64,000 nt of DNA from Mycobacterium sp. GA-1199 (GCF_001500045.1 NZ_LQIX01000020.1:1-64000), one strand, 5' to 3'. Shown: positions 1-8,699, numbered from the stretch's first letter. Notes: generated by a model from the letters alone, not told the origin. A program made the numbers and translations.

Positions 1-80
1 CCCGAGTAGGTCTGGCTGACCTCTGACCCCGCCGCCTGCTTGAGGACGGCGGGGTCAGAGGTCAGCCAGACCTACTCGGG
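1..80. terminator. 80-bp perfect hairpin, probable bidirectional terminator
   Basis: Bases 1-34 are the exact reverse complement of bases 47-80, with a 12-base loop (35-46). The TAG stop of the leftward small gene (72-74) lies inside the right arm, so the hairpin sits directly at that gene's 3' end. There is no T-tract, as is common for mycobacterial terminators. The 34-bp uninterrupted stem is unusually long, and because it starts at base 1 the repeat may continue outside the window. It could instead be a small inverted-repeat element. Confidence 0.6.
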
Positions 81-323
81 CGTGAGTTGTTCGGAGTCGG
101 CGAACAGCAGTGTGCCCTCGTCGAGCATCACCGCCCACCGACGGGCGGGATCGGCGATGTGATTGGACCCGATATCGACGGGCACGGCGGTCATTTCACC
201 GAAATCTTCGACGATGACGCCACGAGCCTCGGCGTCCGTGTCCGGGTTGACGCGGACACGGACGTCCACGGCCAACTCCGAGTCGTGGCCTTGCTCCCGA
301 TCGTCGACGCTTGGATCAGCCAC
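72..323 (-). CDS. small conserved hypothetical protein (83 aa)
   Basis: This 83-residue, acidic protein has no signal peptide or membrane segment. The sequence is fluent, for example EDFGEMTAVPVDIG and ADPARRWAVMLDEGTLLF. The start is GTG at 323, preceded on the minus strand by a CAGGGGG ribosome-binding site about four bases away. The stop lies inside the 80-bp hairpin. The family is not recognised. The composition suggests a small beta-rich cytoplasmic protein. The reading frame is preferred over the overlapping plus-strand frame because of the ribosome-binding site and the terminator at its end. Confidence 0.6.
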   Translation of the reverse strand: MADPSVDDREQGHDSELAVDVRVRVNPDTDAEARGVIVEDFGEMTAVPVDIGSNHIADPARRWAVMLDEGTLLFADSEQLTPE

Positions 324-527
324 CGTTGCCCCCTGACGCCCGTCAAGAATTTGCGTGGAGGTCAGTGAACCACGATCGCTCGCGAGCGGAGCACGGATTT
401 CGGAAAGTTCTCAGTTTGCGAACGCCCGCGTTCGCATGGTGACTGAGGCGCTGCGTCAGGCGCGTTTCGATCCACTCAGTGAGTAAGCGCAGCGTCTCCG
501 GCGTCTGATCGCTGATCTGACAACCGA

Positions 528-712
528 GGAATAGACGCCATCGTCTCGGGATTCGACGTGGGGCTAGTCAACGAAGACCGCATCACCGATCTGTTCACCG
601 TCATCACCCCGGCGCCGTCGTGATCCGGCGAGTAGGTGTCGGCGATCGCTGCTCTGCGACGATCGGGATCCCGATCGTTGAAGACACGCAGCAGGTTGCG
701 CACTCGGACCAC
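528..712. pseudogene. scrambled NTF2/SnoaL-like pseudogene in two opposed halves
   Basis: On the minus strand, 712 down to 623 reads like the N-terminus of an NTF2-like protein (LLRVFNDRDPDRRRAAIADTYSPD from a GTG start). On the plus strand, 528-623 reads like the C-terminus of the same family (GFDVGLVNEDRITDLFTVI) and ends in TGA at 621-623. The two halves therefore meet back to back at 622/623, and the middle of the protein is missing. An inversion combined with deletion is the simplest reading. The resemblance is judged by eye from typical family patterns. The flanking 324-527 holds nothing else that I can support. Confidence 0.45.
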
Positions 713-791
713 ACACGTCGTCGTTTACACGGCTTCGCATCGTCCGCTCTCGGGGAGTGACAGGCCGCGAGATATGGAGGACGCTTACTCG

Positions 792-1598
792 ATGAGAACA
801 GTCGGCTCCGGACTATTCCTGCCCCCGTTCGAGGAGCTCGCCGATCCGCTCACGGTGGCGCACTTGGCCGCCGAGGCCGAAGAAGCGGGTTGGACTGGCG
901 TATTCGTCTGGGACCACCTGCGATGGTGCGAACCGATATCGGCGATCGCAGACCCGTGGATCACGCTGGCGGCGATGGCGACCGTCACCTCCCGCATTCG
1001 GCTCGGGCCGATGGTGACGCCGCTTGCTCGGCGCCGACCGGCAAAGGTCGCAAAGGAAACCGCGTCTCTTGACCGCCTCAGTTCAGGTCGCCTGACACTC
1101 GGTGTGGGGCTGGGCAGTGACGCATACGGTGTCGAATACACCAAGACCGGTGAAGAGATCGACGACCGTGAGCGCGCCGCCATGCTCGATGAATCCCTCG
1201 AGGTGATCACCCGCGCCTGGACAGGCGAAGAGGTCGTTCACCGGGGCAAGCACTACACCGTCGACGGAGTGCGCTTCCTACCGCGACCGGTCCAACCGCG
1301 GATCCCAATATGGGTGGCAGGACTGATCCACAACCGTCGGCCGCGGCGCCGCGCCGCTCGCCACGACGGGTATTTTCCGGTATTCCTGGAAACTCCCGAC
1401 CAGGTGGCCGATGCGGTCGCCGATATCAATGCGCTCAAACCGAGAGACGACTTCGATTTCGTAGTTCCCTTATCGCCTGGGACGGATCCGGCCCCCTACA
1501 TTGCGGCGGGGGCGACATGGTGGGTCGTGGAATTCCCCTGGGCGTCGACAACTGTGGATTTGGTCCGGGGAGTGATCCGCGAGGGACCTTTGAGGTGA
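792..1598 (+). CDS. LLM-class flavin-dependent oxidoreductase (luciferase-like)
   Basis: This 268-residue luciferase-fold monooxygenase or dehydrogenase probably uses F420 or FMN. It shows the family layout: FEELADPLTVAHLAAEAEEAGWTG at the N-terminus, then VWDH, ATVTSRIRLGPMVTPL, the SGRLTLGVGLG loop, and the PRPVQPRIPIWVAG strand. Start ATG 792 is chosen because GGAGG (776-780) lies 11 bases upstream; an in-frame ATG at 774 has no such site. The gene converges on the tryptophan-dioxygenase-like gene with 19 bases between the stops. The substrate is unknown. It is shorter than the second LLM protein at 57.7 kb and not closely similar to it. Confidence 0.8.
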   Translation: MRTVGSGLFLPPFEELADPLTVAHLAAEAEEAGWTGVFVWDHLRWCEPISAIADPWITLAAMATVTSRIRLGPMVTPLARRRPAKVAKETASLDRLSSGRLTLGVGLGSDAYGVEYTKTGEEIDDRERAAMLDESLEVITRAWTGEEVVHRGKHYTVDGVRFLPRPVQPRIPIWVAGLIHNRRPRRRAARHDGYFPVFLETPDQVADAVADINALKPRDDFDFVVPLSPGTDPAPYIAAGATWWVVEFPWASTTVDLVRGVIREGPLR

Positions 1599-1617
1599 GC
1601 GGCCGGCCACCCACGGC

Positions 1618-2973
1618 TCAACTGACCTTCGAGCCTTCCAAGTAGTCGGCAAGCCGCCAGAAGAGCCGATTGTCCAAGCACTTGCGAAGGTACGGAACAC
1701 CTTCGGTGTAACCGGAGCCGTGAGCCTCCCCGAGCATCCGCGCGGCAAGTGAGTGATGGGTGGCCTTCCAGCGCTGATGTCCGCCCTCGAGCTTGTTCAG
1801 CGCGGAGTCGAGGACGCTCCACTCGTCAGCCGTGAATGCGCCGTCGCGACGGGCATCCAGATAGGCCTGCGAAAAATCGTCGTGGCCTGCCACGGCATCG
1901 GCCTGCACCGCGGGCACGTTGGTGAAGGCGTCTGACTGAAGGCGTTCGGCCGACGGTGCGCCGCAGGCGATTTCGAAGCGCTTGTACTGTTCGGACTGGA
2001 TCGCACTGGCACCCTGCGTGAACTCGCGGAAGGCGTGGAAATGCTCCGGGCGCATCGTGGCGACCAGTCGGAAGAGCATCGCCGCCCGCGGGTAGACCTT
2101 GTTCGCGTGCTCCAGGCTGGACACCGCGTCCTCGAAGCGACCATCGCGAAGCGCCGTCGTCGCCGCGCGCAGATTCGCGGCCAGCGTGGTGAAAACCATT
2201 TCGTGGGCCTGCAAGGACCGCATGAAAAAGTACTCGTCGTGGGCGACGTACACCGGCGCAATGGTCATATCGAACCATTTACCGGCCTGCGTTTCGGGAA
2301 CGGCCGGCAAGGTTTCGAGCACCTCGGCGGGGCTCGGGTCGCGGCCGCCGTCATTGCTGACTGTGTCCCGGAAGCTCGCCAGGAAGCGCAGAGCGTGGGT
2401 GATGCGTTTACGCGACGTCGACGGGTCCGGACTGTCACCGTTGGGTTCTTCCGCGGCCGCGGTTTCGAATCTGACGACGTCTGCCATCAGGAGGGCCGAC
2501 ATGAGCTCAGGGTCGAGACCCGACGGCGCATCGGCGATGATCTTCTCCAGCAGCGGTAGTGCGAGGTATGTGCGGTTGTAGTAACGGCCTTCGAACTTGT
2601 CGAGCATGCTGTAGAGGAACCCGTCGAGAAAAGCATCGTACGTGCCATACTGACGCCGGATTTCGGTCAGCCGCAACAGGATTGGAACAGAAAGGAAGTG
2701 TTTCCCAACGGCACGAACATGATCGGAGATGAGCTTCGCCAAGGTCAAGCCGTCGGACGTGTCGCTCGCCGACCAACGATCGATCGCGTCGATCACAGGC
2801 TGATCGCGCCACAGGTCGGCAGGCGATCTCACCGTGGCGATCGAGCCGTCCGACTCTACGGGGACTTGTACCGCGAACGGGCACTTGACCGCCCTCGGCT
2901 GCGACAAGGCTGCGCCGGTGACCCGCTTGAGTGAGGGTCGCGTGGCGGTGGGTGCTTGTTCGTGGGTGACCAT
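1618..2973 (-). CDS. tryptophan 2,3-dioxygenase-like haem protein
   Basis: This 451-residue protein resembles the tryptophan/indoleamine 2,3-dioxygenase superfamily, which opens the indole ring using haem and O2. Visible signatures are the helix HDEYFFMRSLQAHEMVF, the segment following RPEHFHAFREF with GASAIQSEQYKRFE, and the C-terminal KATHHSLAARMLG helix with a candidate haem-ligating His, followed by GSGYTEGVPYLRKCL. It is longer than typical bacterial TDO (about 280-300 residues), with about 100 extra N-terminal residues, so the true substrate may differ. Start ATG 2973 is preceded by AAGGAG seven bases upstream. No kynurenine-pathway genes are adjacent. Confidence 0.75.
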   Translation of the reverse strand: MVTHEQAPTATRPSLKRVTGAALSQPRAVKCPFAVQVPVESDGSIATVRSPADLWRDQPVIDAIDRWSASDTSDGLTLAKLISDHVRAVGKHFLSVPILLRLTEIRRQYGTYDAFLDGFLYSMLDKFEGRYYNRTYLALPLLEKIIADAPSGLDPELMSALLMADVVRFETAAAEEPNGDSPDPSTSRKRITHALRFLASFRDTVSNDGGRDPSPAEVLETLPAVPETQAGKWFDMTIAPVYVAHDEYFFMRSLQAHEMVFTTLAANLRAATTALRDGRFEDAVSSLEHANKVYPRAAMLFRLVATMRPEHFHAFREFTQGASAIQSEQYKRFEIACGAPSAERLQSDAFTNVPAVQADAVAGHDDFSQAYLDARRDGAFTADEWSVLDSALNKLEGGHQRWKATHHSLAARMLGEAHGSGYTEGVPYLRKCLDNRLFWRLADYLEGSKVS

Positions 2974-3592
2974 CTCTGCTCCTTGTCGTTGTTCCTGCGG
3001 CCTTCGACCGAACAAGGGGTTCAAGGAGAATCTTCGAATTTCCGCGGGCGTACCGTAATCGCCGCGAGGCTGTACTTCGGTCACGAATGGGAAGGGTTTC
3101 CTGTCCGATCGGTAAGCAGCGGACCGCGTACCCCCGGCCGTCGACCACCGCTGGACCCTTTCCGACCTCCGGCTGGGTCAGAGCTCGTAGCCCCAGAAAT
3201 CTCCCTGTCGGTAGCCTCTATGAATTCCAAATTTGGTGGGGGAAGGGATCAGCCTCGGGTAGCGCTGCTGTTAGAGCGATGGCGCAGCCCGCAAACGTCG
3301 TCACCGCTGCTTGCTGCCAATCCGTGGTCTCGTTCGACATCTTCGGCGTTGCAGCGAGGCTCACCGCGGACCACCGGGTGCGGGACGGCGGACTTCAGCT
3401 CGTGCAGAGGGCGCCAGCCGACGCTGCCCGGTGTACCGATCGCAACCCGCACACCCACCGGTTGCACGTCCCGGTGGCTGAGCCGACGCAGCACCCATAC
3501 CCACGCAACACCCAGGCCTTGCCTTCTGTCGTTGAGGGAGCCGCGCGGTGACGGATTCGGAGACACTTACTGACATTCGGCATCGGTGGCAC
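2974..3592. other. 619-bp gap without a convincing gene
   Basis: The bases next to 2973 must hold the promoter of the leftward dioxygenase-like gene. Reading frames are open on both strands (for example 3087-3551 plus and 3249-3566 minus), but none has a convincing ribosome-binding site, fluent protein sequence or recognisable motif. The region may be decayed coding sequence. I see no repeat, tRNA or insertion sequence in it. Confidence 0.4.
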
Positions 3593-4381
3593 TCAGATGG
3601 CGTCGTAGAAGTCGGCAATCAACGCGGTGATCTCCTCGGCCTGTTCGATCTGCGGGAAGTGGCCAGCACCGGGCAACACCACCGCGGTGGCCCGTGGCAC
3701 ATGCGCGAGGACCAGATCAATCCAGGCTGAAGTCTGTCCCGTATCGAGCGAGACACGCTCGCGTGCCGCGTCGAGTGTGGTGCATTGAATCGCCAGCAGC
3801 GGAACCCGCACAGAGTCCAGTGCACTCTCCACTTCCCCGGCGTCCCAACCGGCCAGGCTTGTCAGCAGCTTCCTGCCGAACGGCGCGGGAAAGCCGAGCC
3901 CTCGATCGACGATCCGGTTCGCCAGAACGGGATCGCTGGACGGGACGAACATCGATTCGAAAAACCACTTCATGAATCGCCCGTAGCCATCCCCCGTGAG
4001 TTCATCGGACATGGCCCGCTCGGCGACTGCAGGGTCACCGTCGGCGATCCGGCTGCCGTCGACGAGTACGAGCCCGGCCACGGCGCCGGGCTGTGCCCGG
4101 TACGCCTCGAGAGCCACGCGACACCCCATGCTGTGGCCCACGACGATCGCCGGCGGCATCGACGACTCCGTCATGGCTCGGGCCACCGCAGCGCCGTACG
4201 CCTCGATGGTGCAGTCCTTGGCTGTGCCCGGGCTTGAGCCGTGCCCGGGCAGCTCGCACACGACGACGGTGGTCCTTGTCTTGAACCAGTCGACCTGGGC
4301 CTGCCAGTCCGTGGCATCGCAGGCAAGCCCGTGCACGAAGACCAAGGGTGGGCCGCCAGAGCCGGTTCGTGTCACGTTCAT
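3593..4381 (-). CDS. alpha/beta hydrolase
   Basis: This 262-residue protein of the alpha/beta-hydrolase fold has the oxyanion motif VFVHGLACD near residue 17, the nucleophile elbow GHSMG with Ser84, and the catalytic His in GAGHFPQ near residue 241. Such enzymes hydrolyse esters, lactones or C-C bonds (meta-cleavage type) in the cytoplasm, and the substrate here is unknown. It lies downstream of the SDR gene on the same strand with a 66-bp gap, so co-transcription is likely. The start ATG at 4381 follows a purine-rich AAAGGAGATCCGAGG region. It converges with no neighbour. Confidence 0.85.
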   Translation of the reverse strand: MNVTRTGSGGPPLVFVHGLACDATDWQAQVDWFKTRTTVVVCELPGHGSSPGTAKDCTIEAYGAAVARAMTESSMPPAIVVGHSMGCRVALEAYRAQPGAVAGLVLVDGSRIADGDPAVAERAMSDELTGDGYGRFMKWFFESMFVPSSDPVLANRIVDRGLGFPAPFGRKLLTSLAGWDAGEVESALDSVRVPLLAIQCTTLDAARERVSLDTGQTSAWIDLVLAHVPRATAVVLPGAGHFPQIEQAEEITALIADFYDAI

Positions 4382-4447
4382 CCTCGGATCTCCTTTGCTC
4401 GAGCGGAACCCCTTCTCTATCGATGTGCGGGGGCGGGGGGTCGACCA

Positions 4448-5221
4448 CTATTGCGCTAGGTAGCCCCCGTCGACGGGTAGCACGGCACCGGTGATGAACG
4501 AGGCGTCGTCGGAGGCGAGAAAGGCGATTGCGCTCGCGACTTCGGCCGGCTCGCCGATACGGCCGATCGGGTGCATGCGCTCGATCGCCGCCAGGTACTC
4601 CGAGCCACCCGGCTCATTCGGAAGCTGCTTGACTCGCTCGGTTCGAATCGTCCCGGGCGCAACGGCATTGACTCTGATCCCGCGATCGGCCCACTCGACC
4701 GCCAGATGCTTGGTCATGCCGGTGGCGATGAACTTGGCGGGCCCGTACGCCGCCTGCCGCTTCTGCCCTGCCAGTCCGGAGATCGAGGAGAGGCAGACGA
4801 TGGCGCCGCCCCCGGTGGTCAACATCGACTCGATCGCGAACTTGCAGGTCAAGAACATCCCGCGCCCGTCGATGGCCATGACCTCGTCCCAGTCGGCGGC
4901 TGACACCTCCAGCGCATCGCCGAGCGGGATGATTCCGGCGTTGGCGACAAGCACGTCGAGCCGTCCGTAGCGGCCGACGGCAGCCGTGACCATCCGCTTC
5001 GCGTCGTCGGCGACCGAGACGTCACCGACGACCGTCTCGACTTCCGTTCCGGTCTCTCGCAGTTCGTCGGCGAGCGCAAGCAGCGGTTCACTTTGAATGT
5101 CGGTCACTGTCAACCGGGCTCCCTCGCCCGCGAAGCGCACCGCCGTCGCCCAGCCGATGCCGAACGCCGCCCCGGTGATCACGGTGGACTTTCCTTCGAG
5201 ACGTCCGAGTTCCTGGGTCAC
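4448..5221 (-). CDS. SDR-family NAD(P)-dependent oxidoreductase
   Basis: This 257-residue classical short-chain dehydrogenase has the cofactor motif TGAAFGIG (residues 16-23), NAG at 94-96, an SS pair near 145, and the catalytic YGPAK (Tyr159, Lys163). It ends with the typical ITGAVLPVDGGY. It would interconvert a hydroxyl and a ketone. The start is GTG at 5221, which overlaps by four bases (GTGA) the stop of an upstream open frame that may be a decayed gene (5218-5475). It is probably in an operon with the hydrolase downstream. There is no direct evidence for its substrate. Confidence 0.88.
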   Translation of the reverse strand: MTQELGRLEGKSTVITGAAFGIGWATAVRFAGEGARLTVTDIQSEPLLALADELRETGTEVETVVGDVSVADDAKRMVTAAVGRYGRLDVLVANAGIIPLGDALEVSAADWDEVMAIDGRGMFLTCKFAIESMLTTGGGAIVCLSSISGLAGQKRQAAYGPAKFIATGMTKHLAVEWADRGIRVNAVAPGTIRTERVKQLPNEPGGSEYLAAIERMHPIGRIGEPAEVASAIAFLASDDASFITGAVLPVDGGYLAQ

Positions 5222-5475
5222 AGCTCACCCATCGCCTTCGTCAACATCGCTGAAAGCCTCCCTAGTGCGCCGACGTCGCCGATCCGATAGCTGTCAAGCT
5301 CGACCTCGCGGTCACGCGATCTGAAACGGAAATCCCTGGGCGACACCGTGATCGGGGCAGTCGTCTCGGGTTGGACGCGCAAAGCCTATGTCCACACGCC
5401 GGAGGTGCCGGTCGAAATGGCCAAATTGGTAGGCAGCACCGCGCTCGGCGGCAACCACTCGCCAGCGCGTACCTC
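5218..5475 (-). pseudogene. possible decayed gene upstream of the SDR
   Basis: A minus-strand frame from about 5475 to 5218 reads fluently on both sides of one in-frame TAG (5386-5388): EWLPPSAVLPTNLAISTG before it and PITVSPRDFRFRSRDREV after it. Its TGA overlaps the SDR start as GTGA, as in real operons. It begins about ten bases after the TetR stop and has no obvious start codon. I do not recognise the family. It may be the 3' part of a deleted gene with a nonsense mutation. Chance openness in GC-rich DNA is the alternative. Confidence 0.3.
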
Positions 5476-5485
5476 ACCTCTCAGG

Positions 5486-6049
5486 TCAGGACTGCTGGGC
5501 GTCCTGACGGTAGGGCGGACCGAGGAATCGCTGCAGCATCCGGTACTCGGCGTCGGGATCCTTCATGGGCCAACTCCAGAGCGCCAAAAAGACCCGAATC
5601 AGCCACTGCTCCGCAAGGGGGTCGGGATCCTCGAGTCCAAGCATCTCGGCGGCAAACTGCGCGATGACCTCAGACGTCGTCAGCCAGTCGGTTTCGGTGG
5701 GCGGATGGGCGGAGCGGAGCGCGTTGGTCAACGGGTCGGACCGGGCCCGCTCCAACGCCAACGCCGTCGCCTCCACCACCCGCTCCGCACCGGAGAGGCC
5801 GCGGATGGCTTCGCGCACGGTCTCGACCGTGCGGGCCGCGTGGATGGCGACAACGGCGTCGCGGATCGCGGTCTTGCCGCCGGCGTGCCGGTAGATCGTG
5901 GCAGGCGAGCAGTGCACTTGCGCAGCCAGCGCGTCGATGGTGAACGCCTCCCATCCACGACGGGCGATCAGATCGGCGGCAGCGGCGTGTATGCGTCTGG
6001 TCGCTTCGGAGGCTCGATCTCGACCGACCAGCCAATCAGTACCAGCCAC
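5486..6049 (-). CDS. TetR-family transcriptional regulator
   Basis: This 187-residue regulator has an N-terminal TetR helix-turn-helix (about residues 15-62) containing IHAAAADLIARRGWEAFTID and the recognition-helix region CSPATIYRHAGGK. The rest is a helical ligand-binding domain with no clear ligand signature. It is transcribed divergently from the P450 that precedes the mce genes, with a 135-bp shared promoter region holding a TCTCA-GGA-TGAGA palindrome. The start is GTG at 6049. It probably represses itself and the P450-mce unit; this is inferred from position only. Confidence 0.85.
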   Translation of the reverse strand: MAGTDWLVGRDRASEATRRIHAAAADLIARRGWEAFTIDALAAQVHCSPATIYRHAGGKTAIRDAVVAIHAARTVETVREAIRGLSGAERVVEATALALERARSDPLTNALRSAHPPTETDWLTTSEVIAQFAAEMLGLEDPDPLAEQWLIRVFLALWSWPMKDPDAEYRMLQRFLGPPYRQDAQQS

Positions 6050-6089
6050 CGCACGCGTCTCCTGTCGCCGACAGCCTTAGGGCTCTATC

Positions 6090-6102
6090 TCTCAGGATGA
6101 GA
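6090..6102. promoter_or_regulatory. candidate TetR operator between tetR and P450
   Basis: TCTCA-GGA-TGAGA is a perfect 5-bp inverted repeat with a 3-base spacer. Several further matched pairs on either side make a longer imperfect palindrome. A second TCTCAT half lies at 6117-6122. It is the most symmetrical element in the 135-bp divergent intergenic region. Binding by the adjacent TetR is inferred. Confidence 0.4.
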
Positions 6103-6184
6103 AAGACAGCGCCGATTCTCTCATGGAATGCGCAGTTCAGGGGTCGTCCGTGAGAAGGTCTTGCCCGACCGCGCCACGGGGAGC

Positions 6185-7456
6185 ATGTCAACTTCCTTCG
6201 GCGCCGTTGACGGCCTCGGCCACAAGACGAACGCTAGGACCGTGGCGATCTTGGATGACCCTGCTCAGTTCTTCGGAAATGCCGCCATCCAGGACCCGTA
6301 TCCGCTCTACGAGCAGATGCGGTCAGAAGCACCGGTGCACCGCATCGGCGAGTCCGATTTCTACGCGGTCTGCGGCTGGGACGCGCTCGTCGAGGCGACC
6401 AACCGGGTGCAGGATTTCTCCTCGAATCTCACCGCAACCGTGGTCTACGACCACAGCGGCGCGGTGAACCCGTTCCCGATGATGCCGCTCGGCGACCCGG
6501 CGCACGCGCTCGCCACCGCAGACGATCCCGCACACGCCGTGCATCGCAAGATTCTGCTGCCGCACCTGTCGGCTAGACGAGTCCAGGTGATCGAGGAGTT
6601 CGCGGAAGAGACTGCGCACCAGCTGTGGACGGAGTCGGTGGACGACGGACGAATCGAATGGATGAGCGCCATCGCCAACCGGCTCCCGATGAAGGTGGTC
6701 GCTCAACTGCTCGGCCTGCCCCACGACGATGTGGACAAACTCATCAGGCTGGGATACGCCACCACCACGTTGCTCGACGGGATCGTCACCCCTGAGCAAC
6801 TCGAAGCCGCCGGTCTGGCGGCAATGGAACTGGGCGGCTATGTGCTGGAACACTTCGAAGCGGCGGGCAGGGATCCACAACCGGGACTGATCAGCGATCT
6901 CGCTGCACGTTGCGCCTCCGGCGAGGTGGAACAGCCCGTCGCGTTGAGCATCATGCTCACGCTCTTCAGCGCCGCCGGGGAATCCACGGCCTCGCTGCTC
7001 GGCAGCGCCGCATGGATTCTCGTCAGCCAACCCGACATACAGAAACAGGTCCGCGAAGATCGTGACCTCCTCGTGCCCTTCATCGAGGAGACGCTGCGAT
7101 ACGAGCCTCCATTCCGTGGCCACTACCGCCACGTTCTGCACAACACCACGCTGGGCGGGGTCGACCTCCCCGCCAACTCACATCTGCTGCTGTTGTGGGG
7201 CGCCGCCAATCGCGATGCCGCACAATTCGATTCACCGCACGAGTTCCGGCTCGACCGCGGCAGCGGCAAGGGCCACGTCACGTTCGGCAAGGGTGCTCAT
7301 TTCTGCGTAGGCGCAGCGCTTGCCCGGCTCGAGGCGCGGATCGTCCTGCGCATGCTGCTCGAACGGACCGAATGGATCGAGGCTGTCGACGTGGGTGACT
7401 GGCTGACCAGCATCCTGGTCCGCAGATTGGAACGTCTGGAACTGGCAGTCCGATGA
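6185..7456 (+). CDS. cytochrome P450
   Basis: This 423-residue bacterial class I P450 has the I-helix AAGEST, the K-helix ExxR within EETLRYEPP, and the haem loop FGKGAHFCVG with the thiolate Cys near residue 374. It would hydroxylate a hydrophobic substrate using electrons from a ferredoxin. No intact ferredoxin or reductase is nearby. ATG 6185, preceded by GGGG, is preferred to the in-frame start at 6128. The gene is 43 bp upstream of mceA on the same strand, in the place normally taken by yrbE genes, so it may be co-transcribed with the mce genes. Confidence 0.88.
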   Translation: MSTSFGAVDGLGHKTNARTVAILDDPAQFFGNAAIQDPYPLYEQMRSEAPVHRIGESDFYAVCGWDALVEATNRVQDFSSNLTATVVYDHSGAVNPFPMMPLGDPAHALATADDPAHAVHRKILLPHLSARRVQVIEEFAEETAHQLWTESVDDGRIEWMSAIANRLPMKVVAQLLGLPHDDVDKLIRLGYATTTLLDGIVTPEQLEAAGLAAMELGGYVLEHFEAAGRDPQPGLISDLAARCASGEVEQPVALSIMLTLFSAAGESTASLLGSAAWILVSQPDIQKQVREDRDLLVPFIEETLRYEPPFRGHYRHVLHNTTLGGVDLPANSHLLLLWGAANRDAAQFDSPHEFRLDRGSGKGHVTFGKGAHFCVGAALARLEARIVLRMLLERTEWIEAVDVGDWLTSILVRRLERLELAVR

Positions 7457-7499
7457 TCACAGTTCAACTCCCGCCGAATCCCGCGCAGGATGCAGGGCG

Positions 7500-8699
7500 T
7501 TGATCAAGATCCACCGCAAGAGAGCGCTGCGGATAGCGGCGCTCATCATGGCCGCGGTGTTCGCAGTGATCTCATCGCTGACTTACCTTGCGTACTCGGG
7601 GGCGTTCATTGCCGTCGACACCGTCACAGTGACCTCGGCGCGGGCCGGTCTCGTGATGGACCGCGATGCCAAGGTCAAGTACCTGGGAGTCGAAGTCGGC
7701 AAAGTGTCCTCGATCGAATACGACGGCGCACAGGCGGAACTGACATTGGAGATCCGCCGCGATCAGATGGACTACATCCCTTCCAACGTCACCGTCCGTA
7801 TCGCCAGCAACACCGTGTTCGGCGCGAAATCCGTTGACTTCCTCAGCCCGACGATTCCCGACAAGAGCGCACTCGCGGCCAACTCACACCTGCACGCCGC
7901 CGAGGTCGCCGTCGAAGCCAACACGCTCTTCGAAACGCTTGTCAACACTCTGAAGAAGATCGATCCGGTGGAGCTGAACGCCACCATGACCGCAATCGGC
8001 GAAGGGTTGCGCGGAAACGGGAGGGACATCGGGACCACGATCTCGACGTTCACCGACTACATGGGAACGTTCAACCCGCACCTGCCCACCCTCCAGTCGG
8101 GTGTTCAAAAGGTCGGCGAAGTCGCCGATATCTACGCAGAAGCGACGCCGGACCTACTGACCTTGTTCGACAACACCGAATCGATCAGCAACACCATTGT
8201 CGACCAGCAGGAGAACCTGGCTACGACGTTGATGGCGGCGGTCGGGCTGGGGAACACCGCATCGGACGTGCTCGAGCCCTCGCAGAGCGACTTGATCGCC
8301 GCGGTTCAGCGGTTGCGGGCCCCATTGAAGGTCCTGGGCGACTACTCCCCTCAATTGGGTTGCCTGCTCGACGGTTTGGCGACCACGCTCAAGGAATTCG
8401 CTCCCGCTTGGGGCGGCACTGTGCCCGGGGTCTTCATGAACGCCTTCTTCATACCCGGCGTCGCGCCGTACACCTACCCCGAGAGCCTGCCCATCGTCAA
8501 CGCGTCCGGCGGCCCCAATTGTCGGGGGTTGCCGAATCTGCCCGGAAAGATGAAGAACGGATCGTGGTTTCGGCCGCAGTTCCTGGTGACGGACAACGCC
8601 TACATTCCCTACCAGCCCAACACCGAGCTGCAATTCGATCCGTTGACGACGTTCCAGTTTCTGTTCAACGGCGCCTATGCCGAGCGAGACGATTACTGA
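7500..8699 (+). CDS. mceA: Mce-family protein, MceA type
   Basis: This 399-residue cell-envelope protein has one N-terminal membrane anchor (about residues 11-35), then an MCE/MlaD domain with RAGLVMDRDAKVKYLGVEVGKV and NTVFGAKSVDFLSP, followed by a helical needle region and a C-terminal domain. Mce proteins form hexameric conduits that import lipids with YrbE permeases and the MceG ATPase. It starts with TTG at 7500 after an AGGATGCAGGG stretch. It is first of six overlapping genes, hence the A assignment. No yrbE gene is upstream. The cargo cannot be inferred. Confidence 0.9.
   Translation: MIKIHRKRALRIAALIMAAVFAVISSLTYLAYSGAFIAVDTVTVTSARAGLVMDRDAKVKYLGVEVGKVSSIEYDGAQAELTLEIRRDQMDYIPSNVTVRIASNTVFGAKSVDFLSPTIPDKSALAANSHLHAAEVAVEANTLFETLVNTLKKIDPVELNATMTAIGEGLRGNGRDIGTTISTFTDYMGTFNPHLPTLQSGVQKVGEVADIYAEATPDLLTLFDNTESISNTIVDQQENLATTLMAAVGLGNTASDVLEPSQSDLIAAVQRLRAPLKVLGDYSPQLGCLLDGLATTLKEFAPAWGGTVPGVFMNAFFIPGVAPYTYPESLPIVNASGGPNCRGLPNLPGKMKNGSWFRPQFLVTDNAYIPYQPNTELQFDPLTTFQFLFNGAYAERDDY

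Noticed and set aside
87..368. Plus-strand open frame opposite the small gene at 72-323
   Set aside because: It mirrors the minus-strand gene, has no ribosome-binding site and starts inside the neighbouring coding sequence; the minus frame ends at the hairpin and reads more like a protein.
355..485. Short plus-strand frame ending ARVRMVTEALRQARFDPLSE
   Set aside because: It is fluent for about 25 residues but too short to assign, with no ribosome-binding site and no recognised family.
2956..3573. Overlapping open frames on both strands in the 3-kb gap, with a faint STAS-like look in one
   Set aside because: The resemblance is weak, the composition is low-quality GC-driven coding, and no start site is supported.
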